Source: Flavobacterium sp.
GTDB taxonomy: Bacteria; Bacteroidota; Bacteroidia; Flavobacteriales; Flavobacteriaceae
Assembly (NCBI GenBank): GCA_016714905.1
Contig: JADKBW010000006.1
Coordinates: 124,001-188,000, forward strand
Reading direction: 5' to 3'
DNA length: 64,000 bases
Position numbers and translations under genes: made by a program. The first letter of the stretch is position 1; each line of letters starts with the position of its first letter. Under the pieces are notes generated by a model. It saw only the letters and a list, made by a program, of their open reading frames with translations, had not been told where the DNA came from and ran no database searches. This document shows positions 53,061 through 62,063 of the stretch, one piece after another.

Positions 53061-54398
53061 TTATTTTTGTTTCATTAACGCATCAGCCTTCAAAAAATAA
53101 GTCTCCTTTTTTTTCTGATCTCCCAATCCTGCCCATGCTTCTCCTAATTGTATATTGAAATTAATCTCTAGCGCTTTGTCATCTAGCACATAGTCGATGC
53201 CTGCTTCAAGTGCGTCCTTGGCTTTTTTATACTGCAATAATTGATTGAATGCTAATCCTGCGTAGTAGTAAAATTGTGGTTGCGAAGGATAGAGTTCTTG
53301 CAAGTTTTCTGCTCTTTTAGCTACGGTGGCAAAATCCTGTTTTTCGGTGTAAACTTCCAGCAATAACAATTGAGTTTCAAAATCTTCAGAGTTATTCCGA
53401 AGATGCATTTCGTAATACTTGATTGCTTTATCCCAATCGGATTTATTATGGTAAAATTTTGCGATTTCTTTGGCCACTTTCACCTCTTTATCTGAATCGA
53501 AATACGAAATGGCTTTTTCTAAATCTTTATCAAATTCGGGTTTGTCTTTGATGAAAATCAGAAACTCATTGAGCATGCGATGCTTGATTTTTGAGTCGAT
53601 TTTAGCACTGGCAAAAACTTTATTCATAGATTGTACGCCGCTTACGCCATCATTATTATTCAAATGGTGTTTGAACAAACTCACTTGAGCCCAATCTGAA
53701 GTTGGAATTTCCTTCTCTAGTTGCTTGGTAATTTCTAGCGCTTTGTCCTCTTGATTGCTTTCAGAGTAAAGAAAAATCAATGCAATATAATTAGATTCTT
53801 CTTTTGGAAACTTCTTAATCTGAACAATCAAATTCTCTTTTTCAGCATTCTGATATTTAGATTCTCTGAGGATTTGTGCTTTGTAATTTTCTCTTTGATC
53901 GGTCTTGCCTATAGTGTCGTTGAGCTCGTTAATTAAGGTCAGTGCTTTGTCGAACTGTTGTGTATTCATATACAACGACACCAAATCTTCTTTATAGCTT
54001 TTTTTGAATTCAATTAATTTAGTCACAATAACAATGGCTTGATTGAAATCTTTGGTTTCGTAGCACACATCGTACATGCCTACCCAATACCATTGGTTTT
54101 TGGGATTGATTTTTGTGGCTTTTTCGAAATAATCGTAAGCGTCTTTATATTTCTTTTGTGCTAAGTAATTCTTGCCCATTTCGAAAAAAACCACATCGTT
54201 CTCGGGCTGCAGTTTATTACATTTTTCCAGAGCAGTAATGGCCTTATCGTAGTTCTCTATTCCTTTTTGAAGTAATGATTCATAGAAAGAATTTTGAAAA
54301 TCATCATCTGCCAAAGCAATCGCGTCTGGTTCGGTTTGAGCCAGAAGCGAAGCGGAAAATAGGATTCCAAAGAAAAATATAAAAACGATTTTCTTCAT
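53061..54398 (-). CDS. Secreted tetratricopeptide repeat protein
   Basis: This 445-residue protein has a signal peptide (MKKIVFIFFFGILFSASLLAQ) and about ten TPR units (for example VVFFEMGKNYLAQKKYKDAYDYFEKATKINP and FYYYAGLAFNQLLQYKKAKDALEAGI). TPR superhelices are protein-binding scaffolds. It is probably periplasmic. The gene lies seven bases after the nucleotidyltransferase gene and two bases before the DUF4292 gene, in an envelope cluster that seems conserved in flavobacteria. Confidence 0.85.
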   Translation of the reverse strand: MKKIVFIFFFGILFSASLLAQTEPDAIALADDDFQNSFYESLLQKGIENYDKAITALEKCNKLQPENDVVFFEMGKNYLAQKKYKDAYDYFEKATKINPKNQWYWVGMYDVCYETKDFNQAIVIVTKLIEFKKSYKEDLVSLYMNTQQFDKALTLINELNDTIGKTDQRENYKAQILRESKYQNAEKENLIVQIKKFPKEESNYIALIFLYSESNQEDKALEITKQLEKEIPTSDWAQVSLFKHHLNNNDGVSGVQSMNKVFASAKIDSKIKHRMLNEFLIFIKDKPEFDKDLEKAISYFDSDKEVKVAKEIAKFYHNKSDWDKAIKYYEMHLRNNSEDFETQLLLLEVYTEKQDFATVAKRAENLQELYPSQPQFYYYAGLAFNQLLQYKKAKDALEAGIDYVLDDKALEINFNIQLGEAWAGLGDQKKKETYFLKADALMKQK

Positions 54399-54404
54399 GT
54401 ATGG

Positions 54405-55415
54405 TTATTCTAAAACAGAATAATCTCCAATGCTAATACTAGTAAAATTCCCGTCAAAACTAGCGTGACTTCCAATCATGGCGTTGTCTAGATTGGCGTT
54501 CTTAATATGCGAATGATTTTGCACCAAACTGTTTTTGATGTTTGAGTCACACACGTGACAAGCTTTTCCAAGCGACACATTCGGACCCACTGTCGCGTTG
54601 ATTAGAACCACATCTTCTCCTATAAAGCAAGGCGGAATAATGGTAGAATGCTCAATCACAACAGAAGGATGCACGAGATTTTCACCATCTTGGTGTAAGA
54701 AATCTAACATTCTTGAGTTGGTTTCTACGGTAACGTTTTTGTTTCCGCAGTCCATCCATTCGTCGACTTTTCCTGGCACGAATTTGAGTCCTTTAACTTT
54801 CATGTTTTCCAAACCGTCAGTCAATTGGTATTCGCCACCTTTAACAACATTATTATCTAATAAATATTGCAATTCAGATCGCAAAGCTTCCCCAGATTTG
54901 AAATAATAAATTCCGATAATTGCCAAATCAGAAACAAAATCTATTGGTTTTTCGACGAAATCAACAATTTGATTGTTTTCATTGAGTTGCACTACACCAA
55001 ATGCACTTGGATCTTCTACTTGTTTTACCCAAATCACGCTATCTGCAGACGTGTCTAAAGTAAAATCGGCTCTAAACAAAGTATCTGCATAAGCCACAAC
55101 AATAGGTCCGGTCATGCTTTCTTTAGCGCACATAATCGCGTGTGCCGTTCCTAACGCTTCGTTCTGATAATAGATGGTCCCTTTAGAACCTAGTTTTTCG
55201 GCGATGGCGACCAAGTCTTTTTCAACTTGGGTTCCGAAATCTTTATGAATGATGAAGGCAATTTCTTCGATGTCTTGATTGATGACTCCTGCAATATCTT
55301 CTACTAGCCTGTGTACGATTGGTTTTCCTGCAATTGGAATTAGCGGTTTCGGAACTGTGAGTGTGTGTGGTCTTAATCTGGAACCACGTCCAGCCATGGG
55401 AACTATTATTTTCAT
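54405..55415 (-). CDS. Sugar-1-phosphate nucleotidyltransferase with hexapeptide-repeat C terminus
   Basis: The ATG at 55415 (MKIIVPMAGRGSRLRPHTLT) fits the nucleotidyltransferase start; eight extra residues upstream to 55439 are unlikely. The N-terminal domain has the NTP loop GRGSRLRPHTLTVPKPL and the later VEKP motif. The C-terminal third has left-handed beta-helix repeats (CFIGEDVVLINATVGPNVSLGKACHVC). It makes an NDP-sugar for surface glycans, such as dTDP-glucose or GDP-mannose; the exact sugar is not clear from sequence. It follows dut on the same strand. Confidence 0.9.
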   Translation of the reverse strand: MKIIVPMAGRGSRLRPHTLTVPKPLIPIAGKPIVHRLVEDIAGVINQDIEEIAFIIHKDFGTQVEKDLVAIAEKLGSKGTIYYQNEALGTAHAIMCAKESMTGPIVVAYADTLFRADFTLDTSADSVIWVKQVEDPSAFGVVQLNENNQIVDFVEKPIDFVSDLAIIGIYYFKSGEALRSELQYLLDNNVVKGGEYQLTDGLENMKVKGLKFVPGKVDEWMDCGNKNVTVETNSRMLDFLHQDGENLVHPSVVIEHSTIIPPCFIGEDVVLINATVGPNVSLGKACHVCDSNIKNSLVQNHSHIKNANLDNAMIGSHASFDGNFTSISIGDYSVLE

Positions 55416-55454
55416 TTGTTTTCTAGTTTTATTCTTCATTTAGACCATTAGGCC

Positions 55455-55498
55455 TCTTGCCGCAAAGTTCGCAAAGTTTTTCGCAAAGTTTGCAATGT
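55455..55498. repeat. CGCAAAG-rich repeat (family C-like) between dut and the nucleotidyltransferase gene
   Basis: CTTGCCGCAAAGTTCGCAAAG followed by TTTTTCGCAAAGTTTGCAATG contains three CGCAAAG units. It shares the CCGCAAAG core with the element at 25425-25527. Confidence 0.5.
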
Positions 55499-55532
55499 TT
55501 TATGTTTGTTTTAAGACGGTTATTAACCAAAT

Positions 55533-55967
55533 TTATTTCACTCCAGTGCTGCCAAATCCGCCTTCACCGCGTGACGTTTCAGATAAGGTTTCCACTTCAA
55601 TCCATTCGGCGCGTTCGTGTTGGGCGATAATGAGTTGGGCGATGCGTTCTCCGTTTTCGATGACGAAAGGTTCGTTGGAAAAATTGACTAAAATCACGCC
55701 TATTTCCCCACGGTAATCCGCGTCTACGGTTCCTGGTGAATTGAGTACGGTGATTCCTTTTTTGGCTGCTAATCCGCTACGAGGGCGAACTTGCGCTTCG
55801 TAACCAATCGGCAATTCGATGAAAAGTCCGGTTTTGACAATCGTTCTTTCTAAGGGATTAAGTGTAAAGGCTTCGGTGAGATTTGCCCGTAAGTCCATGC
55901 CGGCAGAAGCAAGCGCTGCGTAATTCGGTAGCGCGTGTTGTGATTGGTTGATAATTTTGATTTTCAT
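55533..55967 (-). CDS. dut: Deoxyuridine 5'-triphosphate nucleotidohydrolase (dUTPase)
   Basis: This 144-residue enzyme hydrolyses dUTP to dUMP and keeps uracil out of DNA. All five motifs of the trimeric family are visible: [52 protein letters not shown] and the C-terminal [10 protein letters not shown]. Length is normal (about 145). It lies between the flippase gene, with a family A repeat in the gap, and the sugar nucleotidyltransferase gene. Confidence 0.97.
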   Translation of the reverse strand: MKIKIINQSQHALPNYAALASAGMDLRANLTEAFTLNPLERTIVKTGLFIELPIGYEAQVRPRSGLAAKKGITVLNSPGTVDADYRGEIGVILVNFSNEPFVIENGERIAQLIIAQHERAEWIEVETLSETSRGEGGFGSTGVK

Positions 55968-55995
55968 GAAGTTGTTGTTTTTAATTCGAATGCCC

Positions 55996-56105
55996 TAGCC
56001 CCGATTGCAGCGGAAATCCTTTTTGCTTTAAAGAAATATCTCCTAGACCGCGCTTGGAATGACAAAAAGCAAAAAGATTGCAGCGGAAAGCGGGAATAGC
56101 TCCTA
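55996..56105 (-). repeat. Intergenic 3'-end repeat, family A, copy 4
   Basis: On the minus strand the element begins TAGGAGCTATTCCCGCTTTC and ends CCGCTGCAATCGGGGCTAGG. CCGCTGCAATC appears near both ends, and CTTTTTGC pairs with GCAAAAAG inside. The first TAG (56103-56105) is the stop codon of the flippase gene. Both ends match copies at 11679 and 28113. Confidence 0.78.
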
Positions 56106-57569
56106 ATTTGATTTACGATTCATAATGCGTTGTAACGTTTCTTTTTCGTTGTGGTAGATGAAATATAGATAGACAATTAAGAGCGTTGCTCCCACAAAAT
56201 AGTTTTCTCTAAAAAAGTAAAATGACAGGATGGAAAAAGCGATTGACAATCCGAGGTAGCCACCTATTTTCCTCATGTCGTAGGGAATTGGATAATATTT
56301 GTTACCCATCACATAGGAAATAAGCATCATGCTTCCGTAGGCTGCGATGGTAGCAATGGCAGATCCGTAGTAGCTGTATTTTGGGATGAGCAAATAATTT
56401 AAAACTAGTGTGATGATGGCGCCAACAATTGAAATATAAGCGCCGATGTGTGTTTTATCAATGAGTTTATACCAAACGGATAAGTTGGTATAAATCCCAA
56501 GAAAGAAATTGGCGAGAATGATTAGTGGAACGACTTTCATGGCTTCCCAGTAGGATTCGTCGCGAATCATGATCACTTTTAGAATATCGGCAAAAACAAT
56601 AACAGCCAATAGAATAAACGAGCCGAATATTACAAAATACTTGGTCACTGTCGCGTAAGTTTGAGAGGCATTTTCTTTGTCGGCATGACTAAAGAAGAAC
56701 GGTTCGATTCCGAGTGTATACGCCGTTCGGAATAGCACCATGAATAGTCCGAGTTTGTAACAGGCAGAATAAACTCCGACTTCGGAATCAGCAATGTCTG
56801 CCGGCAACAATTTTCCGAGGAGGATTTTGTCGAATTGTTCGTTGATTGCAAAAGCAATTCCAGCAACGAGAATCGGCAGCCCGTAACGCATCATTCGTTT
56901 CCAGAGTTCAAAATTGAATTGCCATTTAATTTGGAAATAATTGGGAGATAAAGCGATAAAAGTCAACAAGCTCGCGATGATATTCGAGATAAAAATATAA
57001 CCGATTTGGAAATTGTCGAAGTAAAAAGTGGAAAGAAAACCAGTTGGATTAGAGGCAGCGACTTTGGGTAGAATCAATAAGAAAAAAAGATTCAACAAAA
57101 GATTGACAACTACATTTCCGATTTTAATTGCCGCATAATACATTGGTCGTTGGTTGGCTCGCAGATTTGAAAACGGTACGATGACCAATGCGTCAAGAAC
57201 CAAAATCCAAATCGTGTAAGTAATATATTGCACATCGATTCCAGACCCATGTGCTAGTGCGTTTCGGAATAAAAGTGAAAGAAATAAGAATGCGATTGTC
57301 GACCAAAAAATAGAGACTGTTGTGGTTTCCAGTACGCTCTTTTTGTTGGCTTCTTTGTTATAAAATCGAAAGAACGCGGTTTCCATTCCGTAGGCTAGGA
57401 TGACATTGAAGAAAATCATCCAAGAAAATATGATGGACACTTTTCCATACGCCGCTTTGGGCAACAAATCGGTATAAATAGGAACCAACAAAAAGCTAAA
57501 CATGCGCGGCAGTACCGTTGCTAGTCCATATATGGCAGTTTGTTTAAAAAGACTTTTATACAATCCCAA
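56103..57569 (-). CDS. Polysaccharide/oligosaccharide flippase (Wzx-like, MATE/MOP superfamily)
   Basis: This 488-residue integral membrane protein has about 14 hydrophobic segments. The N terminus (LFKQTAIYGLATVLPRMFSFLLVPIYTDLLPKAAYGKVSI) is a typical Wzx/RfbX signature. Flippases of this family move lipid-linked glycans across the inner membrane. The dut and nucleotidyltransferase genes lie downstream and would support glycan synthesis. No glycosyltransferase is nearby. Its TAG stop lies in the family A repeat edge. Confidence 0.9.
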   Translation of the reverse strand: MGLYKSLFKQTAIYGLATVLPRMFSFLLVPIYTDLLPKAAYGKVSIIFSWMIFFNVILAYGMETAFFRFYNKEANKKSVLETTTVSIFWSTIAFLFLSLLFRNALAHGSGIDVQYITYTIWILVLDALVIVPFSNLRANQRPMYYAAIKIGNVVVNLLLNLFFLLILPKVAASNPTGFLSTFYFDNFQIGYIFISNIIASLLTFIALSPNYFQIKWQFNFELWKRMMRYGLPILVAGIAFAINEQFDKILLGKLLPADIADSEVGVYSACYKLGLFMVLFRTAYTLGIEPFFFSHADKENASQTYATVTKYFVIFGSFILLAVIVFADILKVIMIRDESYWEAMKVVPLIILANFFLGIYTNLSVWYKLIDKTHIGAYISIVGAIITLVLNYLLIPKYSYYGSAIATIAAYGSMMLISYVMGNKYYPIPYDMRKIGGYLGLSIAFSILSFYFFRENYFVGATLLIVYLYFIYHNEKETLQRIMNRKSN

Positions 57570-57642
57570 GGGTTTTAATGATAGTTGTTAAACAAAAATA
57601 AGGATTTGTTTGTGTTAAGCAGCAATTGTCAAGTAAGGATTC

Positions 57643-58080
57643 TTATGCCAATCCACTTTCGTCAATCATTTTCACAAAATGAAATCCTTTTGGACTGTAT
57701 CCTTGGTTGTAATAAAACCGATGTGCTTTAAAATTTCCGGTAAAAGCATCGAGTACAATCATGGTACAACCTAGCTCTTTTGCTTTTTGATTGAGATAAT
57801 CGGTCATGGCTTTTCCGACTCCTTTTTCGCGATGGTCTGGATGCACGATAAAGTTGTCAATTTCGATATATTTCCCGGACCAGAGTTTGGTTCCTGTCCA
57901 GAATCCAGTCAACCCCATGCAAGTTGCTCCCTCAAACACGGCCAATTGCGCGTAATTGTGCGGAATCATCTCGCGTAAGTGCAATTCGTATTTTTCGATT
58001 GTAATGTTCGGATACAAAAATTGAATGACGTCGAAATGTGAAAGCATTTCCTGGATGTCGTGAAGTTCTTTTACTTTCAA
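57643..58080 (-). CDS. GNAT family N-acetyltransferase
   Basis: This 145-residue protein has the acetyl-CoA-binding motif A (IDNFIVHPDHREKGVGKAMTDYLNQKAKELG, with the R/Q-x-x-G-x-G/A pattern) and the C-terminal motif B (FYYNQGYSPKGFHFVK). It could acetylate an amine on a small molecule, tRNA or protein, but the acceptor is unknown. It lies downstream of the atp operon terminator on the same strand and so probably has its own promoter. Confidence 0.9.
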   Translation of the reverse strand: MKVKELHDIQEMLSHFDVIQFLYPNITIEKYELHLREMIPHNYAQLAVFEGATCMGLTGFWTGTKLWSGKYIEIDNFIVHPDHREKGVGKAMTDYLNQKAKELGCTMIVLDAFTGNFKAHRFYYNQGYSPKGFHFVKMIDESGLA

Positions 58081-58110
58081 GATATTGGATTTAATTTGAT
58101 ATAAAATTAA

Positions 58111-58140
58111 ATAAAAAGAGCCGACAACTGTCAGCTCTTA
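58111..58140 (-). terminator. Rho-independent terminator of the ATP synthase operon
   Basis: On the minus strand: TAAGAGCTGACA, loop GTT, TGTCGGCTCTT followed by TTTATTT. The stem is about 10 bp with one mismatch. It lies about 22 bases after the atpG stop. Confidence 0.82.
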
Positions 58141-58161
58141 AAATATTTTGTTCGATTGTAA

Positions 58162-59022
58162 CTAGCCTTTTAAAGCTTCCGCTCCACCTACGATTTCTAG
58201 GATTTCGTTTGTAATAGCAGCTTGACGTGCTTTGTTGTAAGTCAATTTCAATTGATCTCTCAATTCTGTTGCGTTATCCGTTGCTTTGTGCATTGCGGTC
58301 ATACGTGCACCGTGCTCTGAAGCAAATGAATCTCTGATGGCTTTGTACAATTGTGTTTTCAATGATTTTGGAATCAAGGTTAAAACGATTTCTTCTTTTG
58401 ATGGTTCAAAAATATAATCGCCTGCGGTTGAAACTTTATCAGAAACAATTGGTGCTAATGGCAAAAATTGTTCAGTTTGAATAATTTGCGTTGCCGCATT
58501 TTTAAATTGATTGTACACCAATTCGATTTTGTCGTACTCTCCAGAAATAAATTTAGCGGTGAGGCTGTCAGCGATGGTGGCTACGTTATCGAAAGTCAAA
58601 TTATCGAAAATACCACTTTGATTGTCTGCAACCGTAAGTGTCTTCTTTAAGATGTCATTTCCTTTTTTTCCGATAGCGAAAACATCGACTTGCTTGCCTG
58701 CGTAAAGTTCGGCTCTGCTTTTTACCTCTTTAATAACATTGGTATTAAAAGCACCACACAATCCTCTGTTAGATGTGATTGCAATCACTAAAACTTTTTT
58801 GATTTCCCTTTGCTTTGTGAATTCTCCACCTGTGTCACCATCTAAAGTAGAAGAAAGATTTTGCAATAATTCCGTTAATTTTTCGGCATATGGTCGCATT
58901 GCTGTAATGGCATCTTGTGCTTTTTTTAGCTTTGCGGCAGAAACCATTTTCATCGCCGATGTAATTTGCATCGTAGATGAAACGGAAGTAATTCTATTAC
59001 GGATTTCCTTTAAGTTTGCCAT
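58162..59022 (-). CDS. atpG: ATP synthase F1 gamma subunit
   Basis: This 286-residue rotor subunit has the N-terminal coiled-coil start (MANLKEIRNRITSVSSTMQITSAMKMVSAAKLKKAQ) and the C-terminal match (SEHGARMTAMHKATDNATELRDQLKLTYNKARQAAITNEI), which wrap into the central stalk. Length is normal. It is the last gene of the operon here, with a terminator following. atpD and atpC are absent from this operon, as is usual in Bacteroidota. Confidence 0.98.
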   Translation of the reverse strand: MANLKEIRNRITSVSSTMQITSAMKMVSAAKLKKAQDAITAMRPYAEKLTELLQNLSSTLDGDTGGEFTKQREIKKVLVIAITSNRGLCGAFNTNVIKEVKSRAELYAGKQVDVFAIGKKGNDILKKTLTVADNQSGIFDNLTFDNVATIADSLTAKFISGEYDKIELVYNQFKNAATQIIQTEQFLPLAPIVSDKVSTAGDYIFEPSKEEIVLTLIPKSLKTQLYKAIRDSFASEHGARMTAMHKATDNATELRDQLKLTYNKARQAAITNEILEIVGGAEALKG

Positions 59023-59043
59023 TGTATTAGTTGTAGGTTGCGG

Positions 59044-59078
59044 GTTGTAAGTTATAGGTACGCCCTACAACTTACAAC
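59044..59078 (-). other. Hairpin between atpA and atpG
   Basis: Arms at 59044-59058 and 59064-59078 pair over 15 bases with one mismatch, loop 59059-59063. The 67-base gap between the two atp genes holds little else. No T run follows on the minus strand, so a simple intrinsic terminator is unlikely. It may affect RNA stability. Confidence 0.6.
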
Positions 59079-59089
59079 GTACAACAGTA

Positions 59090-60667
59090 TTAATTATATT
59101 TTGCTGAAATTTCTTGAGCTGCTTTTTCGATAATATCGGTAATACTATCATCTAATTTACCAGCTTTTAAAGCGTCCAATGTCGCTCTGTGTTTGTTGTT
59201 CAAGTAATCTAAGAAGTCTTTTTCGAATTCTTTTACTTTGTTCACTGGCACATTTCTCAACAAGTTTTTAGAACCTGCATAGATAATAGCAACTTGATTT
59301 TCAACGGTATAAGGACTATTTAATCCTTGTTTCAGGATTTCCACATTTCGTTTTCCTTTTTCGATTACGTTTAATGTAACAGCATCTAAGTCAGAACCAA
59401 ATTTCGCAAACGCTTCCAATTCACGGAATTGTGCTTGATCTAGCTTTAAGGTACCCGCTACTTTTTTCATCGATTTAATCTGAGCGTTACCTCCAACACG
59501 AGATACCGAAATACCTACGTTGATTGCAGGACGAACTCCAGAGTTAAACAAATCTCCATCCAAGAAAATCTGTCCGTCTGTAATCGAAATTACGTTTGTT
59601 GGGATATAAGCCGAAACGTCACCCGCTTGTGTTTCGATGATTGGCAAAGCTGTTAACGAACCGCCACCTTTTACGATTCCTTTCAAAGAATCTGGTAAGT
59701 CGTTCATGTTTTTAGCGATGTCGTCGTTTGCAATTACTTTACACGCTCTTTCTAATAAACGAGAGTGCAAGTAGAAAACGTCTCCAGGATATGCTTCACG
59801 TCCTGGTGGTCTTCTTAACAAAAGAGAAACTTCACGATACGCCACCGCTTGTTTTGATAAATCATCATAAACAATCAACGCAGGTCGACCTGAGTCTCTA
59901 AAATATTCTCCAATCGCAGCACCTGCAAACGGAGCGTATACTTGCATCGGAGCAGGATCAGAAGCGTTAGCAGCAACAATAACGGTATACGCCATAGCTC
60001 CTTTTTCTTCTAACATTTTTGCAATTCCAGCAACGGTAGACGCTTTTTGTCCAATCGCTACGTATATACAGAATACTGGTTTTCCAGCATCGTAAAATTC
60101 TTTTTGATTTAAGATGGTATCCAAACAAACGGTAGATTTACCTGTTTGACGGTCACCAATCACTAGCTCACGTTGTCCACGACCTACTGGAATCATTGCA
60201 TCAACTGCTTTTACTCCGGTTTGTAATGGTTCAGTTACTGGCTGACGGAAGATAACTCCAGGCGCTTTTCTTTCCAAAGGCATTTCGAATAATTCACCTC
60301 CGATTGGTCCTTTTCCGTCAATTGGAAAACCAAGGGTGTTAACTACTCGACCAACCATTTGCTCACCCGCTTTAAGCGAAGCAATACGTTGTGTTCTTTT
60401 TGCAGTTGAACCTTCTTTGATTCCTGTTGATGGTCCTAACAATACGACCCCAACGTTATCTTCTTCAAGATTCAAAACGATTCCTTCTAAACCGTTATCG
60501 AATTCTACTAGCTCACCATATTGAACATTTGACAACCCGTAAACACGAGCAATACCATCTCCAACGTTAAGAACTGATCCTACTTCTTCTAAAGTAGCAC
60601 CTGATTCAAATCCTTCTACTTGCTTTTTTAAGATTGCTGAAATTTCAGCAGGTTTAATTTCCGCCAT
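59090..60667 (-). CDS. atpA: ATP synthase F1 alpha subunit
   Basis: This 525-residue non-catalytic subunit of the F1 hexamer has the P-loop GDRQTGKST near residue 169, the conserved [29 protein letters not shown] segment and the arginine-containing [17 protein letters not shown] motif. Length is normal (505-530). It stands between atpH (17 bases upstream) and atpG, separated from the latter by a hairpin. Confidence 0.98.
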   Translation of the reverse strand: MAEIKPAEISAILKKQVEGFESGATLEEVGSVLNVGDGIARVYGLSNVQYGELVEFDNGLEGIVLNLEEDNVGVVLLGPSTGIKEGSTAKRTQRIASLKAGEQMVGRVVNTLGFPIDGKGPIGGELFEMPLERKAPGVIFRQPVTEPLQTGVKAVDAMIPVGRGQRELVIGDRQTGKSTVCLDTILNQKEFYDAGKPVFCIYVAIGQKASTVAGIAKMLEEKGAMAYTVIVAANASDPAPMQVYAPFAGAAIGEYFRDSGRPALIVYDDLSKQAVAYREVSLLLRRPPGREAYPGDVFYLHSRLLERACKVIANDDIAKNMNDLPDSLKGIVKGGGSLTALPIIETQAGDVSAYIPTNVISITDGQIFLDGDLFNSGVRPAINVGISVSRVGGNAQIKSMKKVAGTLKLDQAQFRELEAFAKFGSDLDAVTLNVIEKGKRNVEILKQGLNSPYTVENQVAIIYAGSKNLLRNVPVNKVKEFEKDFLDYLNNKHRATLDALKAGKLDDSITDIIEKAAQEISAKYN

Positions 60668-60683
60668 AATTATATATCAATAA

Positions 60684-61217
60684 CTAGTTACTTAATTCTC
60701 TTTTTAATACTTGTAATCTGTTGGCGATGGATGCGTTGTATTGCTTGTCGCCTATTCTTAATATAAATCCGCCAATAATGGATGGATCTACGTTGTTTTC
60801 AATGGTAATTTTTTTGCTAGAAAGCGTTGCCACTTTTGCTAATACTTTTGATTCTAAAGCCGCGTCCATAGGAACAGCAGTGGTTACTTTGGCAACCTCA
60901 ACACCATTCATCTCGTCAAACTGACGACTGTACTCTGAAGCTACATCACCAAGAATCTCAAATCGCTTGTTTTCATGCAACAAGTGGAACAAACTTTTAG
61001 TTACTCCATTAATCCCAGTAAAAACTTCGGAAAGCGCGCTTTCTTTAACGTCAACTTTGGTTGTTGGATTTTGGATAAATGTATTTAATTCCGCATTACT
61101 TGAAATAGTAGATGCAATAGAAATCATATCGCTGTTTACAGCTTCAGCCGCTCCCTTATCATTAGCGATAGAAAGGATGGCTTTGGCGTAACGGATTGCT
61201 GCTCTTGTACCTGACAT
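60684..61217 (-). CDS. atpH: ATP synthase F1 delta subunit
   Basis: This 177-residue protein connects the F1 head to the peripheral stalk. The N-terminal (SGTRAAIRYAKAILSIANDKGAAEAV) and C-terminal (VDPSIIGGFILRIGDKQYNASIANRLQVLKREL) regions match the family. The gene begins two bases after atpF and ends 17 bases before atpA. Confidence 0.96.
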   Translation of the reverse strand: MSGTRAAIRYAKAILSIANDKGAAEAVNSDMISIASTISSNAELNTFIQNPTTKVDVKESALSEVFTGINGVTKSLFHLLHENKRFEILGDVASEYSRQFDEMNGVEVAKVTTAVPMDAALESKVLAKVATLSSKKITIENNVDPSIIGGFILRIGDKQYNASIANRLQVLKRELSN

Positions 61218-61218
61218 A

Positions 61219-61719
61219 TTAGTTTAGTTTAGCGTCACCTAACATTTTCTCAACCAATTTTACTTGGGCTTCTTTGTTAGACAATTCGTCTTTCAATAAT
61301 TTTTCTGCAATTTCCAGAGACAAAGAAGAAACTTGTGATTTCAATTCAGCCATAGCTGCATTTTTTTCGCTTTGAATGGCAGCTTTCGCTTGCTCGATCA
61401 TTTTTTGCCCTTGTGCTTGCGCTTCTAATTTTGAATCTGCAATTACTTTCTCTTTCATTTCACGCGCTTCTTTTAGCATCGCATCTCTTTCCAATCTTGC
61501 TTCTTGCAAAATACGTTGGTTGTCTGATTGCAAGTTTTGCATTTCTTTTTTAGCATTTTCAGCAGATAACAAGGCGTTTTTAATACCTTCTTCTCTTTCA
61601 TTGACTGCATCCAAGATTGGTTTCCAAGCAAATTTTTTCAAAAGAAGAATCAATCCAACGAAAATAATTGTTTGCCAAAAAAACAAACCAAACGAAAAAT
61701 CATTTATTAACTTTTCCAT
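61219..61719 (-). CDS. atpF: ATP synthase F0 b subunit
   Basis: This 166-residue protein has one membrane helix at the N terminus (FSFGLFFWQTIIFVGLILLLKKFAW) and a long charged helix (about residues 40-150) that forms the peripheral stalk dimer. It is the usual length. It starts after an intra-operon hairpin that follows atpE, and atpH follows after two bases. Confidence 0.96.
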   Translation of the reverse strand: MEKLINDFSFGLFFWQTIIFVGLILLLKKFAWKPILDAVNEREEGIKNALLSAENAKKEMQNLQSDNQRILQEARLERDAMLKEAREMKEKVIADSKLEAQAQGQKMIEQAKAAIQSEKNAAMAELKSQVSSLSLEIAEKLLKDELSNKEAQVKLVEKMLGDAKLN

Positions 61720-61761
61720 ACTATATAGGTAATTAGAATCTTTTTAATTTAATTTAAAAAC

Positions 61762-61790
61762 AATAGCTGTAACCAACCGTTACAGCTATT
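61762..61790 (-). other. Perfect 12-bp hairpin between atpE and atpF
   Basis: AATAGCTGTAAC (61762-61773), loop of five (CAACC), GTTACAGCTATT (61779-61790). It is perfectly paired. On the minus strand GTTTTTAAATT follows, so it resembles a weak intrinsic terminator. It lies 11 bases after the atpE stop, inside the operon. Confidence 0.8.
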
Positions 61791-61800
61791 TGTTTATCTA

Positions 61801-62001
61801 CTAGTTTTCGGCTACTGCAAACAAAGCTGCAAATCCGATACCTTCAACAAGAGCCGCTGCAATAAGCATCGCTGTTTGGATCTTACCGTAAGAATCTGGT
61901 TGACGAGCAATAGCGTCCATTGCTGAACCACCAATTCTACCAACACCAATACCAACTCCGATAACTACTAATCCAGCTCCAATAATTCTTGGCATGTTCA
62001 T
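61801..62001 (-). CDS. atpE: ATP synthase F0 c subunit
   Basis: This 66-residue hairpin of two membrane helices forms the proton-driven ring. The loop ARQPDSYGKIQ is the usual polar turn, and the ion-binding glutamate is E53 in ALVEGIGF. No sodium-type Gln/Glu plus Ser signature was recognised, so proton coupling is likely. It starts at the ATG at 62001. A perfect hairpin follows the stop, which may raise its relative expression since many copies are needed per enzyme. Confidence 0.95.
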   Translation of the reverse strand: MNMPRIIGAGLVVIGVGIGVGRIGGSAMDAIARQPDSYGKIQTAMLIAAALVEGIGFAALFAVAEN

Positions 62002-62063
62002 AAATATATGTATTAAAAATTAAACATTCATTTTTAAAGCAAAGGGCAAAAGCCTTTCGCTAT

